Source of the DNA: SB11 sp964584305
GTDB taxonomy: Bacteria > Bacteroidota > Bacteroidia > UBA8524
Direction of reading: 5' to 3'
DNA length: 64,000 bases
Assembly: GCA_964584305.1 (NCBI GenBank)
Contig: CAZOZL010000002.1
Location: forward strand, 124,001-188,000
Shown here: piece after piece, positions 52,646 through 61,211 of the stretch
Numbering within the stretch: the stretch's first letter is position 1
Layout of the letters: each line of letters starts with the position of its first letter
Notes under the pieces: generated by a model
Seen by the model: only the letters and a program-made list of their open reading frames with translations
Told to the model about the DNA's origin: nothing
The model's database searches: none
Position numbers and translations under genes: made by a program

Positions 52646-54528
52646 GCAAGCCTACTTCATCAAAATCGCTTAGCGAGGTACACGAAAGTGTACAAGTACC
52701 CCAAAAACGAGGCTTTTGGAAAACACTTTTAGCTTTTTTAGGTCCTGCCTACTTAGTAAGCGTAGGGTACATGGACCCTGGCAACTGGGCTACTGATTTG
52801 GCAGGAGGTAGCAAGTTTGGCTATGCCCTTATTTGGGTATTGCTAATGAGCAACTTAATGGCGTTGCTATTACAAAGCCTAAGTGCAAGGCTGGGTTTAG
52901 TGAGGGGTTTAGATTTAGCCCAGGCAAGCCGCCATACCTACCCAAAGTTTATAAACATCCCTCTTTATGTATTGGCTGAAATTGCCATAGCCGCCTGCGA
53001 TTTGGCAGAAGTAATAGGTATGGCAATTGGGCTGCAGCTGCTTTTTGGTTTCGATTTGCTTACAGGCGTATTAATTACCGTTGCCGATACTTTTGTGCTA
53101 CTATTTTTAATGAATAAAGGTATTCGCAAAATGGAAGCCTTTATTCTTTCTATGGTTACACTTATAGGTATTTCATTTTTTATAGAGATGCTAATAGTGC
53201 AACCCAATGCCAGCGAAATGGTAAAAGGGTTTATTCCCTCACTACCGGGTGATGGGGCTTTGTATATTGCCATAGGGATAATTGGGGCAACGGTAATGCC
53301 ACACAATTTGTACCTACACTCATCACTAGTACAAACCCGCCGTTTTAGTAGAGATAATGGTGGGCTAAAAAAAGCAATAAAGTTTAATTTTATTGATACA
53401 GCTATTGCCCTAAACTTGGCATTTTTGGTAAATGCAGCTATACTTATACTTGCCGCCGCTGCCTTTTACAAACGGGGCTATTTTAATGTTGCTGAAATAC
53501 AAGATGCCTATAAATTACTTCAAAACCTATTTGGCAAAACAGCACCTATTTGGTTTGCCATAGCCTTAATAGCCGCAGGGCAAAGTAGTACCATCACAGG
53601 TACATTGGCAGGGCAAATAGTAATGGAAGGCTACCTTAACTTGCGTATTCGCCCTTGGCTGCGCAGGTTGCTCACACGCACACTGGCTATCATCCCCGCC
53701 GTTTTTACCATAGTTTATTTTGGTGAGGAAAAAATGGGAGCATTACTTATCCTTAGCCAAGTGGTGCTTAGTTTACAGTTAGGGTTTGCAGTAATTCCGC
53801 TAATACACCTTGTGAGCGATAAAAGTAAAATGGGCGAATACGTTATAAAAAAATGGGTACAAATAGCTGCTTGGGTGTGTGCTGCTATCATCATTAGTTT
53901 AAACGTAAAATTGGTTTTCGATGAAATTACAGGCTGGATACAAGGTGCTGGCGAAAATGCCATTTACATATATATATTTATACTGCCCATTGTAGTTGTT
54001 GCGGCTATATTATTGCTTTATATTACTTTTAGTCCGTTTATAAGTCCTATAAAGAAAAGGAAAACTAAAAATATTCCACACGGTACAGCTATTGAGTTGG
54101 GCGAGTTGAGTATTAAAAAGTTTAAACATATAGCTATTACCATAGATTTTTCTGACATGGACAAGGCAGCCATCGAAAATGCTATATCGCAAGGCGGAAA
54201 AGATGCAAGCTACACGCTAATACATATTGTTGAAAGTGCAGGGGCAAATATTATGGGCGATGAAGTAAACGACTTAGAAACTACGCAAGACATAAAAAAT
54301 CTTAATAGTTATAAAACATTTTTAGAACACTTGGGATACACCGCTACCATTGAGATTGGCTACGGAAATCCTGCAAAAAACATAGCCAAAATAATAAATA
54401 TTTCCACTTGCGACCTATTAGTAATGGGTGCACATGGGCATAAAACGTTTAAAGATATTATATTTGGAGCGACCGTAGATACCGTTAGGCACAATGTTAA
54501 TATACCCGTGCTGGTAGTACGCAAATAA
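52642..54528 (+). CDS. mntH: Nramp divalent-metal transporter fused to a UspA domain
   Basis: 628 residues. Residues about 30-470 are an 11-helix Nramp (MntH) transporter with the metal-binding DPGN motif at 45-48 and TVMPHNLYLHSSLVQTRR at about 218-235 (MPH; Met and His positions of helix 6). After a linker with basic residues (KKRKTKNIPHG) a C-terminal UspA domain spans about 492-628 (FKHIAITIDFSDMDKAAIEN ... LLVMGAHGHKTFKDIIFGAT, VDTVRHNVNIPVLVVRK). The GxHGH...G(A/S)T pattern is the ATP-binding loop. It imports Mn2+ (perhaps Fe2+) with protons; the UspA part may gate it by nucleotide, which is inference. Coupled to the DtxR gene by a 4-bp overlap. Confidence 0.92.
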   Translation: MSKPTSSKSLSEVHESVQVPQKRGFWKTLLAFLGPAYLVSVGYMDPGNWATDLAGGSKFGYALIWVLLMSNLMALLLQSLSARLGLVRGLDLAQASRHTYPKFINIPLYVLAEIAIAACDLAEVIGMAIGLQLLFGFDLLTGVLITVADTFVLLFLMNKGIRKMEAFILSMVTLIGISFFIEMLIVQPNASEMVKGFIPSLPGDGALYIAIGIIGATVMPHNLYLHSSLVQTRRFSRDNGGLKKAIKFNFIDTAIALNLAFLVNAAILILAAAAFYKRGYFNVAEIQDAYKLLQNLFGKTAPIWFAIALIAAGQSSTITGTLAGQIVMEGYLNLRIRPWLRRLLTRTLAIIPAVFTIVYFGEEKMGALLILSQVVLSLQLGFAVIPLIHLVSDKSKMGEYVIKKWVQIAAWVCAAIIISLNVKLVFDEITGWIQGAGENAIYIYIFILPIVVVAAILLLYITFSPFISPIKKRKTKNIPHGTAIELGELSIKKFKHIAITIDFSDMDKAAIENAISQGGKDASYTLIHIVESAGANIMGDEVNDLETTQDIKNLNSYKTFLEHLGYTATIEIGYGNPAKNIAKIINISTCDLLVMGAHGHKTFKDIIFGATVDTVRHNVNIPVLVVRK

Positions 54529-54534
54529 GCCACT

Positions 54535-55173
54535 ATGAATATATACCCTGAAAACTTTAGAAATTTCCCTGAAAGTGAGAAGAAAATTTGGATGTCTGTT
54601 AAAGACTGGGTGGAAATAGCAAGTGCTGATTATCAATTTGATAACACTAAGTACCCTGAACTTTACAGCTTTAAATTAGTTAGCAATCGCAGAAATATCT
54701 CTGCCAAAAAAAGCATTACGGTTACTAAAGACGGTACTGTTTTTACACTATTGGTAGCAAAATTTGAGATTGTTCACGAAAAATTTAGCCGTTTTAATAA
54801 AACAAGTCGTGATATTAAAGAGGAGTTTACTCACTTTGGAGGGTATATTGAGTTAAAAGAAAAAGAATTAGGTAGAGCATTTTTTAGACCCGAGACAGTA
54901 AAAGGGAGTTTAAGTGTTACACTTGAAGAGATAGAAATAAACGAAACCATAGCCAAAACCCACAAAGTTTTTGTTGAAAATAAAGAAGCCTTTATAGAAA
55001 AAACTGCGGGTAATATGGAAGCACTTACCGCCATAATAAAGGGTAATAAAGACTTGCATATAGAGTTTGATGGTAATGCAATACTGTTTAGCACCTTAAA
55101 ACCTATTGACGAGAAAGGGTTAGAAACCATCTTACAAATTGGTTTGGAATTAGAAAAGGCTTTAAACAGCTAA
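54535..55173 (+). CDS. Unknown protein downstream of mntH
   Basis: 212 residues, soluble and charged, starting 6 bp after mntH and so probably in the same operon. I do not recognise a family. It has an alpha/beta look, with SKVDWVEIASADYQFDNTK-like SVKDWVEIASADYQFDNTKY, FTHFGGYIELKEKELGRAFF, KGSLSVTLEEIEINETIAKT and IEFDGNAILFSTLKPIDEKG. No Cys-rich or His-rich metal motif is seen. Its place suggests a link to metal supply, nothing more. Confidence 0.7.
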   Translation: MNIYPENFRNFPESEKKIWMSVKDWVEIASADYQFDNTKYPELYSFKLVSNRRNISAKKSITVTKDGTVFTLLVAKFEIVHEKFSRFNKTSRDIKEEFTHFGGYIELKEKELGRAFFRPETVKGSLSVTLEEIEINETIAKTHKVFVENKEAFIEKTAGNMEALTAIIKGNKDLHIEFDGNAILFSTLKPIDEKGLETILQIGLELEKALNS

Positions 55174-55378
55174 AACACTATACCAGTAAAGGGCTACCGT
55201 ATAATAATTAGGTGTTTTTTCTGTTCACTATCAAGATACTCATAAATATACGCGTTTTAATAAACTGATGAGAAAGTGTGGGCTAACTCAAGCTAATCCC
55301 CTTTAACTCAAACAGAAAAATACGCTGTATTTACGCCAGCAAAGCGGGTTTTAAATACAAACCAGTGTGCTATAAAAA

Positions 55379-55783
55379 ATGAAAAATACATTTAAAATAG
55401 GTGATAAAAAACAGTACACTAAAGTAGTAAAAGCTAATGAAACTGCTACCTTCGAGAGTGGACAAGTACACCCAGTATATGCTACTTTTGCTTTGGGCAA
55501 AGATGCTGAATGGTGTTCTCGCCTTTTTGTGTTGGAGATGAAAGAAGAGGACGAGGAAGGGATTGGCACATTTCTTACCGTATATCATCAATCGCCAGCA
55601 ATGGTAGGGCTAGAAGTAGTTTTTGAGGCTGAAATAACCCAATTAGAAAAAAATAGCATTATTTGTAAATACACTGCCACAGTAGGCGAAAGGCTTATAG
55701 CCAAAGGAGAAACAGGACAAAAAATAGTAAAAAAAGAAAAGATTAATTCATTATTTAATACCTTACATAACCCAGTACCCTAA
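55379..55783 (+). CDS. FlK-like hotdog thioesterase
   Basis: 134 residues. Resembles the fluoroacetyl-CoA-thioesterase-like (FlK) group: VHPVYATFALGKDAEWCSRL, EEGIGTFLTVYHQSPAMVGL (the Thr and His of GIGTxLxVxHxxPA match the FlK active site) and VVFEAEITQLEKNSIICKYT, then GERLIAKGETGQKIVKK. Family members hydrolyse acyl-CoA thioesters. The natural substrate is unknown; FlK itself acts on fluoroacetyl-CoA. It stands before smpB with a 40-bp gap. Confidence 0.82.
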   Translation: MKNTFKIGDKKQYTKVVKANETATFESGQVHPVYATFALGKDAEWCSRLFVLEMKEEDEEGIGTFLTVYHQSPAMVGLEVVFEAEITQLEKNSIICKYTATVGERLIAKGETGQKIVKKEKINSLFNTLHNPVP

Positions 55784-55823
55784 ACAAGGTTGTACAAGCA
55801 GATTTTAGATAGTTTATAAGGAG

Positions 55824-56270
55824 TTGGAGAAAAAATTTAACATAGTAAACCGCAAAGCACGCCACGATTATTTTATAGACGAAAGCTATACCGCAGGAGT
55901 TGTTTTAACAGGTTCTGAAATAAAAAGTATTCGCTTGGGTAATGTGAATATGAGCGAAGGCTACTGTGTATTTATGCCCGATGGTTTATGGGTGAAAAAT
56001 ATCCATATATCAGAGTTTAAGCAGGGCGGTATGACATATAACCACGCACCCCTGCGAGACAGAAAACTTCTTTTAACCAAAAAAGAACTACGCAAGCTAA
56101 AAGAAAAAATGGAGATAAAAGGCTATACTATAGTGCCTTTAAAATTCTTTGCTTCAAAAACAGGGTATGCAAAACTTGAAATTGGTTTAGCACGAGGCAA
56201 AAAAATGTACGACAAACGTGAAGACCTCAAAAAACGTGATATTGAGCGTGAGATTAAACACTACGTATAG
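55824..56270 (+). CDS. smpB: SsrA-binding protein SmpB
   Basis: 148 residues. It binds tmRNA and delivers it to stalled ribosomes in trans-translation. Signatures: NRKARHDYFIDESYTAGVVL, TGSEIKSIRLGNVNMSEGYC, RDRKLLLTKKELRKLKEKME and the basic tail GKKMYDKREDLKKRDIEREI. No ATG or GTG lies in a suitable place: the only fitting start is the TTG at 55824 (in-frame stop TAG at 55806), with AAGGAG just upstream at 55818. Length is normal. The tmRNA gene was not seen in the window. Confidence 0.94.
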   Translation: MEKKFNIVNRKARHDYFIDESYTAGVVLTGSEIKSIRLGNVNMSEGYCVFMPDGLWVKNIHISEFKQGGMTYNHAPLRDRKLLLTKKELRKLKEKMEIKGYTIVPLKFFASKTGYAKLEIGLARGKKMYDKREDLKKRDIEREIKHYV

Positions 56271-56374
56271 TTTATTGAACTTTGCTTTCCCTTCTACCCC
56301 ACTCTTAAATTTCCCGTTTGAACGGCACAAAGTATGCTAAAAGCTATGGTTTTTCCTTGCAACAGTTTTATAGC

Positions 56375-56415
56375 CTTTTCATCGGATTAAAACCCGATGC
56401 TATTCATCTTCTCAA
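56375..56415 (+). repeat. Fragment related to the dispersed intergenic repeat
   Basis: CATCGGATTAAAACCCGATG followed by CTATTCAT; the same CCCGATGCTATTCAT run occurs, inverted, at 59590-59605 in copy E. The rest of the 209-bp gap between smpB and holB has no other feature except the -7 element at 56468. Confidence 0.45.
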
Positions 56416-56467
56416 AAAAAATACAAACACGTGGGCAAATTTTCAAATTTTCAAATTTCACATTCCT

Positions 56468-56475
56468 TAACTTTG
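56468..56475 (+). promoter_or_regulatory. -7 promoter element TAACTTTG of holB
   Basis: Exact TAnnTTTG ending 4 bp before the GTG at 56480. It supports the GTG as the true start and a leaderless message. Confidence 0.55.
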
Positions 56476-56479
56476 CTGC

Positions 56480-57592
56480 GTGCAATTTAAAGACATTATT
56501 GGGCAACAAGCCTTAAAAAATAAATTAATACAAGGGGTAACAGAGGGGCGCATTGCCCACGCCCAAATGTTTTTAGGAGCAGAAGGTAGCGGCAACCTTG
56601 CCCTCGCATTAGCCTACGCTCAATACATTGCCTGCCCCAACAAAACGGCTAATGATAGCTGCGGCACTTGCCCCAATTGTACTAAGTATAGTAAAATCAT
56701 CCATCCCGATTTGCATTTCACCTTTCCTACTGTTGGAAGTAAAGAAATTTCAGACCATTTTATAGAACAATGGCGAGCTACATTTTTAGCCCACCCCTAC
56801 CTAAATGTATTTGAGTGGCTGATGAGCTTGGGGGCAGAAAATAAACAAGGTAATATAACGGTTGATGAATGCCGAAACATTATTAAAAAACTATCGCTAA
56901 AAAGTTTTGAGGGCGATTTTAAAGTACTAATAATGTGGCTGCCCGAATATTTGGGCAAAGAAGGTAATACCTTACTGAAACTGATAGAAGAACCGCCACA
57001 AAAAACGCTTTTTCTTTTAGTAGCCAATAATGATGAGCATATTTTAGGCACTATAAAATCGCGCACCCAATTGGTAAAAGTACCTGCATTGCAACAGCCA
57101 GAAATACAAGAAGCCTTGGTAAACCACCACCAAGTAGATACAGAAACAGCAAGGGCTGCCGCTTTTTTGGCAGACGGAAATTATAACCTTGCAGTGAAGT
57201 TACTAAGCCAAACCGAAAACGACTTTTTTGATAGTTTTCGCAGTTGGATGTTAATGTGCTACAAAAACGATATGACAAGCGTAATAAACTGGGTAGATGA
57301 TGCCAGTAGACTAGGGCGTGAGCCACTAAAACACTTTTTGGGCTATGGCTTGCATATTTTTAGAGAATGCTTAATTGCAAAAAATACTGATGAGCAAATG
57401 CTTCGCCTTACAGAAAAGGAACGAGAATTTGTGGGCAAGTTTTCTAACTTTCTCACTACCAGTACTATTGAAAACATTACCAATGCTTTTAACGATACTA
57501 TTTATTACACAGAACGAAATGCGAATGCTAAGATTTCATTAATTAATTTATCTTTGTTAATTAAGAATAACTTGGTAGCGAAAGCAGGGTAG
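56480..57592 (+). CDS. holB: DNA polymerase III subunit delta'
   Basis: 370 residues, GTG start. It is a clamp-loader AAA+ subunit: FKDIIGQQALKNKLIQGVTE, AHAQMFLGAEGSGNLALALA (degenerate Walker A, as in delta'), a Cys4 zinc site CPNKTANDSCGTCPNC at about 50-67, GNTLLKLIEEPPQKTLFLLV and GTIKSRTQLVKVPAL (SRT/SRC motif that forms the arginine finger). It helps load the beta clamp in DNA replication. The P-loop lacks the GKT lysine (EGSGNLAL), normal for delta'. The following 252 bp before the ricT-like gene hold nothing I recognise. Confidence 0.92.
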   Translation: MQFKDIIGQQALKNKLIQGVTEGRIAHAQMFLGAEGSGNLALALAYAQYIACPNKTANDSCGTCPNCTKYSKIIHPDLHFTFPTVGSKEISDHFIEQWRATFLAHPYLNVFEWLMSLGAENKQGNITVDECRNIIKKLSLKSFEGDFKVLIMWLPEYLGKEGNTLLKLIEEPPQKTLFLLVANNDEHILGTIKSRTQLVKVPALQQPEIQEALVNHHQVDTETARAAAFLADGNYNLAVKLLSQTENDFFDSFRSWMLMCYKNDMTSVINWVDDASRLGREPLKHFLGYGLHIFRECLIAKNTDEQMLRLTEKEREFVGKFSNFLTTSTIENITNAFNDTIYYTERNANAKISLINLSLLIKNNLVAKAG

Positions 57593-57844
57593 ATTTTGTG
57601 GCGATAAATGAGTTTGTGAAGTAGATAGAAGCACCACGTTTGAAGTGTATATAGATTAAGCCTAGCCAGTACTGTAACTTATTGCAGTACCTACATATTT
57701 ATAAAAAATGCTGCTAACCCAAATAAGATTTGAGTGGGCAACATAAAATGCTATATCTATTTCAACCTCATCTGTGTGTGTTTCCCTCTTTTACACCCCA
57801 AGTAGTTTTAACAAATTTATACTAACGAAAGATAATAGAGCGAT

Positions 57845-59041
57845 ATGGGATGTGGATCATGTGGAACATCGAGCGGTAGCAAATGCGCGCCAGCAGGATG
57901 TAAAAGTAATGGTGATTGCAATACAGGTGGCTGCAACAAACTAAATGTGTACGATTGGCTGGGCGATATGGAAATGCCCGCTGGCTATAAGCCGTTTAAT
58001 ATTGTTGAAGTACGTTTTAAAGGAAGTAGAAAAGAATTTTACAAAAACGAGGACAATATAGAGCTGTTTATAGGCGACCCCATTATTACACAGGCTGATG
58101 CAGGTTCTGATTACGGACACGTATCATTGAGTGGCGAGTTGGTGCGCTTGCAATTAAAAAAACATGGTATTGATGCAGACAACCCTGCCATAAACAAGAT
58201 ATACCGCAAGGCTAATGAAAGGGATACTACCAAATACAATGAACTAAAAGCTAAAGAACCTGCTACGCTTGAGCGGGCAAGAACAATGGCATTAGAGTTA
58301 AAACTTGCCATGAAACTTAGCGATATTGAGTTTCAGGGCGATGGACGCAAGGTAGTTTTCTTTTATACCGCCGAAGTAAGGGTAGATTTTAGAGAACTGA
58401 TAAAACGCTTTGCCGATGAGTTTAAAACTCGAATAGAAATGAAGCAAATTGGCTACCGTCAAGAAGCCGCTCGCTTAGGGGGTATAGGCACGTGCGGGCG
58501 TGAGTTGTGTTGTTCTACATGGCTTACCGATTTTAAATTAGTAAACACAGGTGTAGCACGGTATCAAAATTTGTCCATCAATATGCTTAAACTTTCAGGG
58601 CAATGTGGTAGGCTAAAATGTTGCTTAAATTTTGAGTTGGATACCTATTTAGAGGCTTTAAGCGAATTTCCTAAAGGCGATAAACTTACTATTGAAACCG
58701 AAGCAGGAACGGCACGCTCACTAAAAACAGATATTTTGAAACGCCAAATGTGGTTTGTGTATGACCATGATACAAACTGGTTTCCCATTGATGTAAAAAA
58801 GGTAAATGAAATTATTGCCTTAAATAAAGAAGGCAAAAAAGGTACATTATTAATTGATACACCAAAAGGAACAACTGCGTTAGAACGCTCTATTGATGAG
58901 GATATTATTAGCTCTAACGACCTTACCCGATTAGACAAGCGTGAACCCAAAAAGAAAAGCGGCGGCAATAGAAACCATAACAAAAAAGGTGGATACAAAA
59001 AAAACAACAACAATTATAGAAAAAATAAAAGGAACGATTAA
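57845..59041 (+). CDS. ricT: PSP1-domain protein, RicT/YaaT-like, with Cys-rich N-terminus
   Basis: 398 residues. The PSP1 domain (about 40-290) includes FNIVEVRFKGSRKEFYKNED, GRKVVFFYTAEVRVDFRELI, GTCGRELCCSTWLTDF and SGQCGRLKCCLNFELD; the four paired cysteines match the RicT/YaaT iron-sulfur or metal-binding set. In Bacillus RicT belongs to the Y complex that matures RNA; a like role here is inferred. The first 30 residues add six cysteines (3, 6, 14, 19, 25, 30) in a Gly/Ser-rich setting, and the tail is a low-complexity Lys/Asn/Gly basic region (NRNHNKKGGYKKNNNNYRKN) that may bind RNA. gldH follows 10 bp later. Confidence 0.88.
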   Translation: MGCGSCGTSSGSKCAPAGCKSNGDCNTGGCNKLNVYDWLGDMEMPAGYKPFNIVEVRFKGSRKEFYKNEDNIELFIGDPIITQADAGSDYGHVSLSGELVRLQLKKHGIDADNPAINKIYRKANERDTTKYNELKAKEPATLERARTMALELKLAMKLSDIEFQGDGRKVVFFYTAEVRVDFRELIKRFADEFKTRIEMKQIGYRQEAARLGGIGTCGRELCCSTWLTDFKLVNTGVARYQNLSINMLKLSGQCGRLKCCLNFELDTYLEALSEFPKGDKLTIETEAGTARSLKTDILKRQMWFVYDHDTNWFPIDVKKVNEIIALNKEGKKGTLLIDTPKGTTALERSIDEDIISSNDLTRLDKREPKKKSGGNRNHNKKGGYKKNNNNYRKNKRND

Positions 59042-59051
59042 TTTCGCTTTT

Positions 59052-59534
59052 GTGAGAAAATATATTGCTACCTTACTTTTTTGTACCTCTTTTTTACTGC
59101 AAAGTTGTACTGATGAAAATATTGTGTACGACCAAAATATAACTTTGCCCGAAAAGGGCTGGCACTATAAAAACAAAGCCACTTTTGATATACACCTTAC
59201 TGATAGTGTTACCTATCACAATTTTTTTATAAACCTTCGTATCACTGCTGATTATGAGTATAGTAATATGTATATATTGCTGTACCTAAAAACACCTACG
59301 GGCGACAGTACCGCCCGCCGTATAGACTTAAACCCACTGGCTGCTAGTGATGGGAAATGGCTGGGCAAAGGCTCAGGCAGTGTAATAAATTACCGTATTC
59401 CTATATTTCAAAAATTTGTACCTAAACCCACTGGTATATACCACTTTGAGATTGAACAAAATATGCGTACCAATACCCTAAAAGAAGTATTAAATATAGG
59501 CATGGCAGTAGTAAAGGGCGATGAGGTTTTTTAA
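59052..59534 (+). CDS. gldH: Gliding motility lipoprotein GldH
   Basis: 160 residues from the GTG at 59052 (RKYIATLLFCTSFLLQSCTD); the frame is open upstream inside the ricT gene but that part is not a signal. Lipobox LLQSC (Cys about 19). GldH features: NIVYDQNITLPEKGWHYKNK, FFINLRITADYEYSNMYILL, GSGSVINYRIPIFQKFVPKP, GIYHFEIEQNMRTNTLKEVL. GldH is needed for gliding in Flavobacterium and takes part in T9SS-dependent motility. Its close spacing with the PSP1 gene matches the arrangement in other Bacteroidota. With GldB it marks a motile or T9SS-using organism. Confidence 0.88.
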   Translation: MRKYIATLLFCTSFLLQSCTDENIVYDQNITLPEKGWHYKNKATFDIHLTDSVTYHNFFINLRITADYEYSNMYILLYLKTPTGDSTARRIDLNPLAASDGKWLGKGSGSVINYRIPIFQKFVPKPTGIYHFEIEQNMRTNTLKEVLNIGMAVVKGDEVF

Positions 59535-59535
59535 A

Positions 59536-59650
59536 TTTTAAATAGGCATAAATGCCTATTCTATACATAAAATTTTTGTTAAGGGTATGAATAGCATCGG
59601 GTTTCAACCTATCGCAATGTTAATTGTTTGATTTTTAGTGTTTTAAAAAA
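59536..59650 (-). repeat. Dispersed intergenic repeat, copy E (inverted)
   Basis: On the minus strand the 5' module (CTAAAAATCAAACAATTAAC, then GGTTGAAACCC) joins directly to the 3' module (CATACCCTTAACAAAAATTT) and its hairpin AATAGGCAT / ATGCCTATT (59541-59549, 59552-59560). Copy B has an extra 60-bp middle, so the element is modular. It lies after gldH. Confidence 0.7.
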
Positions 59651-59731
59651 ACATAACCCTTGCAACGGTCTTAATTTGATAGTTTACCCACTTACCTGAT
59701 AAAAATCATAGTCTGCCAGTTGTGTGCAATA

Positions 59732-59739
59732 TAGTTTTG
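59732..59739 (+). promoter_or_regulatory. -7 promoter element TAGTTTTG of the tryptophanase gene
   Basis: Exact TAnnTTTG, 19 bp before the ATG at 59759. I see no TnaC-like leader peptide before the gene. Confidence 0.5.
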
Positions 59740-59758
59740 CCAAAAAATTAAAACAGCT

Positions 59759-61165
59759 ATGACCGTGAAGAAAGAACGCACACTTGCCGAGCCTTTCCGC
59801 ATAAAAATGGTAGAACCTCTTACCATTACTACCGAAGCATATAGAATCAAAACTCTTGAAAAGGCTGGGTATAATCCCTTTCAGCTAAAATCTGACGATG
59901 TATTTATTGATTTACTAACAGATAGTGGCACATCAGCCATGAGTAGCCGCCAGTGGGCAGGTATAATGATGGGCGATGAATCGTATGCAGGCGCAAGAAG
60001 CTGGGAACATTTTGAAACTGTGGTAAAAGAGCTTACAGGCATGCCCTTTGTATTGCCTACCCATCAAGGGCGTGCTGCCGAGCGTATTTTGTATGGAAGA
60101 ATAGGCGGAAAAGGCAAAACATTTATTAGTAATACACATTTTGATACTACAAGGGCAAATATTGAATTTGGTGGCGCAGAAGCTATTGATTTACCTTGCC
60201 CACAAGCTGCTAACCCATATACAGAAGCTCCTTTTAAAGGAAATATTGATATAGCTGCGTTGCAAGAAAATATAGCTCACTGTGGTGCTAAAAATGTGAG
60301 TGCCATTATAATGACGCTTACCAATAATAGCGCAGGCGGACAGCCTGTGAGCATGGCAAATATAAAAGAGGTAGCCGCTATTTGTAATAGCCAAAATATA
60401 ATGCTGGTAATTGATGGCTGCCGTATTGCCGAGAATGCCTACTTTATAAAACACCGTGAAGCAGGTTTTGAAAATCACACCTACTACCAAATAGCACAAG
60501 AAGTTTTTAACCTTGCTGATGCCTTTATAATGAGTGCCAAAAAAGATGCTTTGGTAAATATGGGCGGTATTTTAACCCTACGTGATAAGCAACTGGCACA
60601 GGAGTGTACCAATATGCTGATAATTTCTGAAGGATTTGCTACCTATGGCGGGCTAACAGGACGTGATATGGAGGCTATTGCCATTGGCTTGCAAGAAGGA
60701 TTTGATGCTGACTACCTTAACTACCGTATAAAAAGTACTGCCTACTTGGGAGACCATTTACACAAAAAAGGAGTACCCGTTGTGCGCCCCAGTGGTGGAC
60801 ACGCCATATACATTGATGCACAAAAACTGTATCCGCATATCCCGCAACATCAATTCCCAGGGCAAGCATTAGTATGCGAGTTGTATAAAAAAGGGGGAAT
60901 ACGCTGTGTAGAAGTGGGTAGTATGATGTTTGGCAGCTATGATGAGGAGGGTAATTTTAAACCCGCTCGACAAGAATTGGTGCGTTTGGCTATTCCTCGC
61001 CGTGTATATACCCAAAGCCATATAGATTTTGTGGTAGATGTTTTTGACGATATTTTGGAAGATAAAAACACCGCTAAGGGGTATGAAATTATATACGAGC
61101 CGCCTTTTTTACGCCATTTTACTGCTAAACTAAAAGAAATAGAGCCTGCGGGAGTACCATCATAA
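59759..61165 (+). CDS. tnaA: Tryptophanase
   Basis: 468 residues, normal length. This PLP enzyme splits tryptophan to indole, pyruvate and ammonia. Seen: LLTDSGTSAMSSRQWAGIMM, GDESYAGARSWEHFETVVKE, PTHQGRAAERILYG, LVIDGCRIAENAYFIKHRE, and MSAKKDALVNMGG with the PLP lysine at about 262. Tyrosine phenol-lyase is closely related; here the C-terminal PPFLRHFTAKLKEIEP has the His that is typical of tryptophanase (Phe in tyrosine phenol-lyase), so I favour indole production. It is expected to be cytoplasmic and tetrameric with K+. It is convergent with the LysM protein. Confidence 0.92.
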   Translation: MTVKKERTLAEPFRIKMVEPLTITTEAYRIKTLEKAGYNPFQLKSDDVFIDLLTDSGTSAMSSRQWAGIMMGDESYAGARSWEHFETVVKELTGMPFVLPTHQGRAAERILYGRIGGKGKTFISNTHFDTTRANIEFGGAEAIDLPCPQAANPYTEAPFKGNIDIAALQENIAHCGAKNVSAIIMTLTNNSAGGQPVSMANIKEVAAICNSQNIMLVIDGCRIAENAYFIKHREAGFENHTYYQIAQEVFNLADAFIMSAKKDALVNMGGILTLRDKQLAQECTNMLIISEGFATYGGLTGRDMEAIAIGLQEGFDADYLNYRIKSTAYLGDHLHKKGVPVVRPSGGHAIYIDAQKLYPHIPQHQFPGQALVCELYKKGGIRCVEVGSMMFGSYDEEGNFKPARQELVRLAIPRRVYTQSHIDFVVDVFDDILEDKNTAKGYEIIYEPPFLRHFTAKLKEIEPAGVPS

Positions 61166-61211
61166 ATTTACTGTATTAGTACAAAAAGTTATACTAAACA
61201 CCTTCTTAAAA

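Noticed and set aside
59759..61165. Tyrosine phenol-lyase
   Set aside because: The C-terminal LRHFTAKL has the His of tryptophanases where tyrosine phenol-lyases have Phe.
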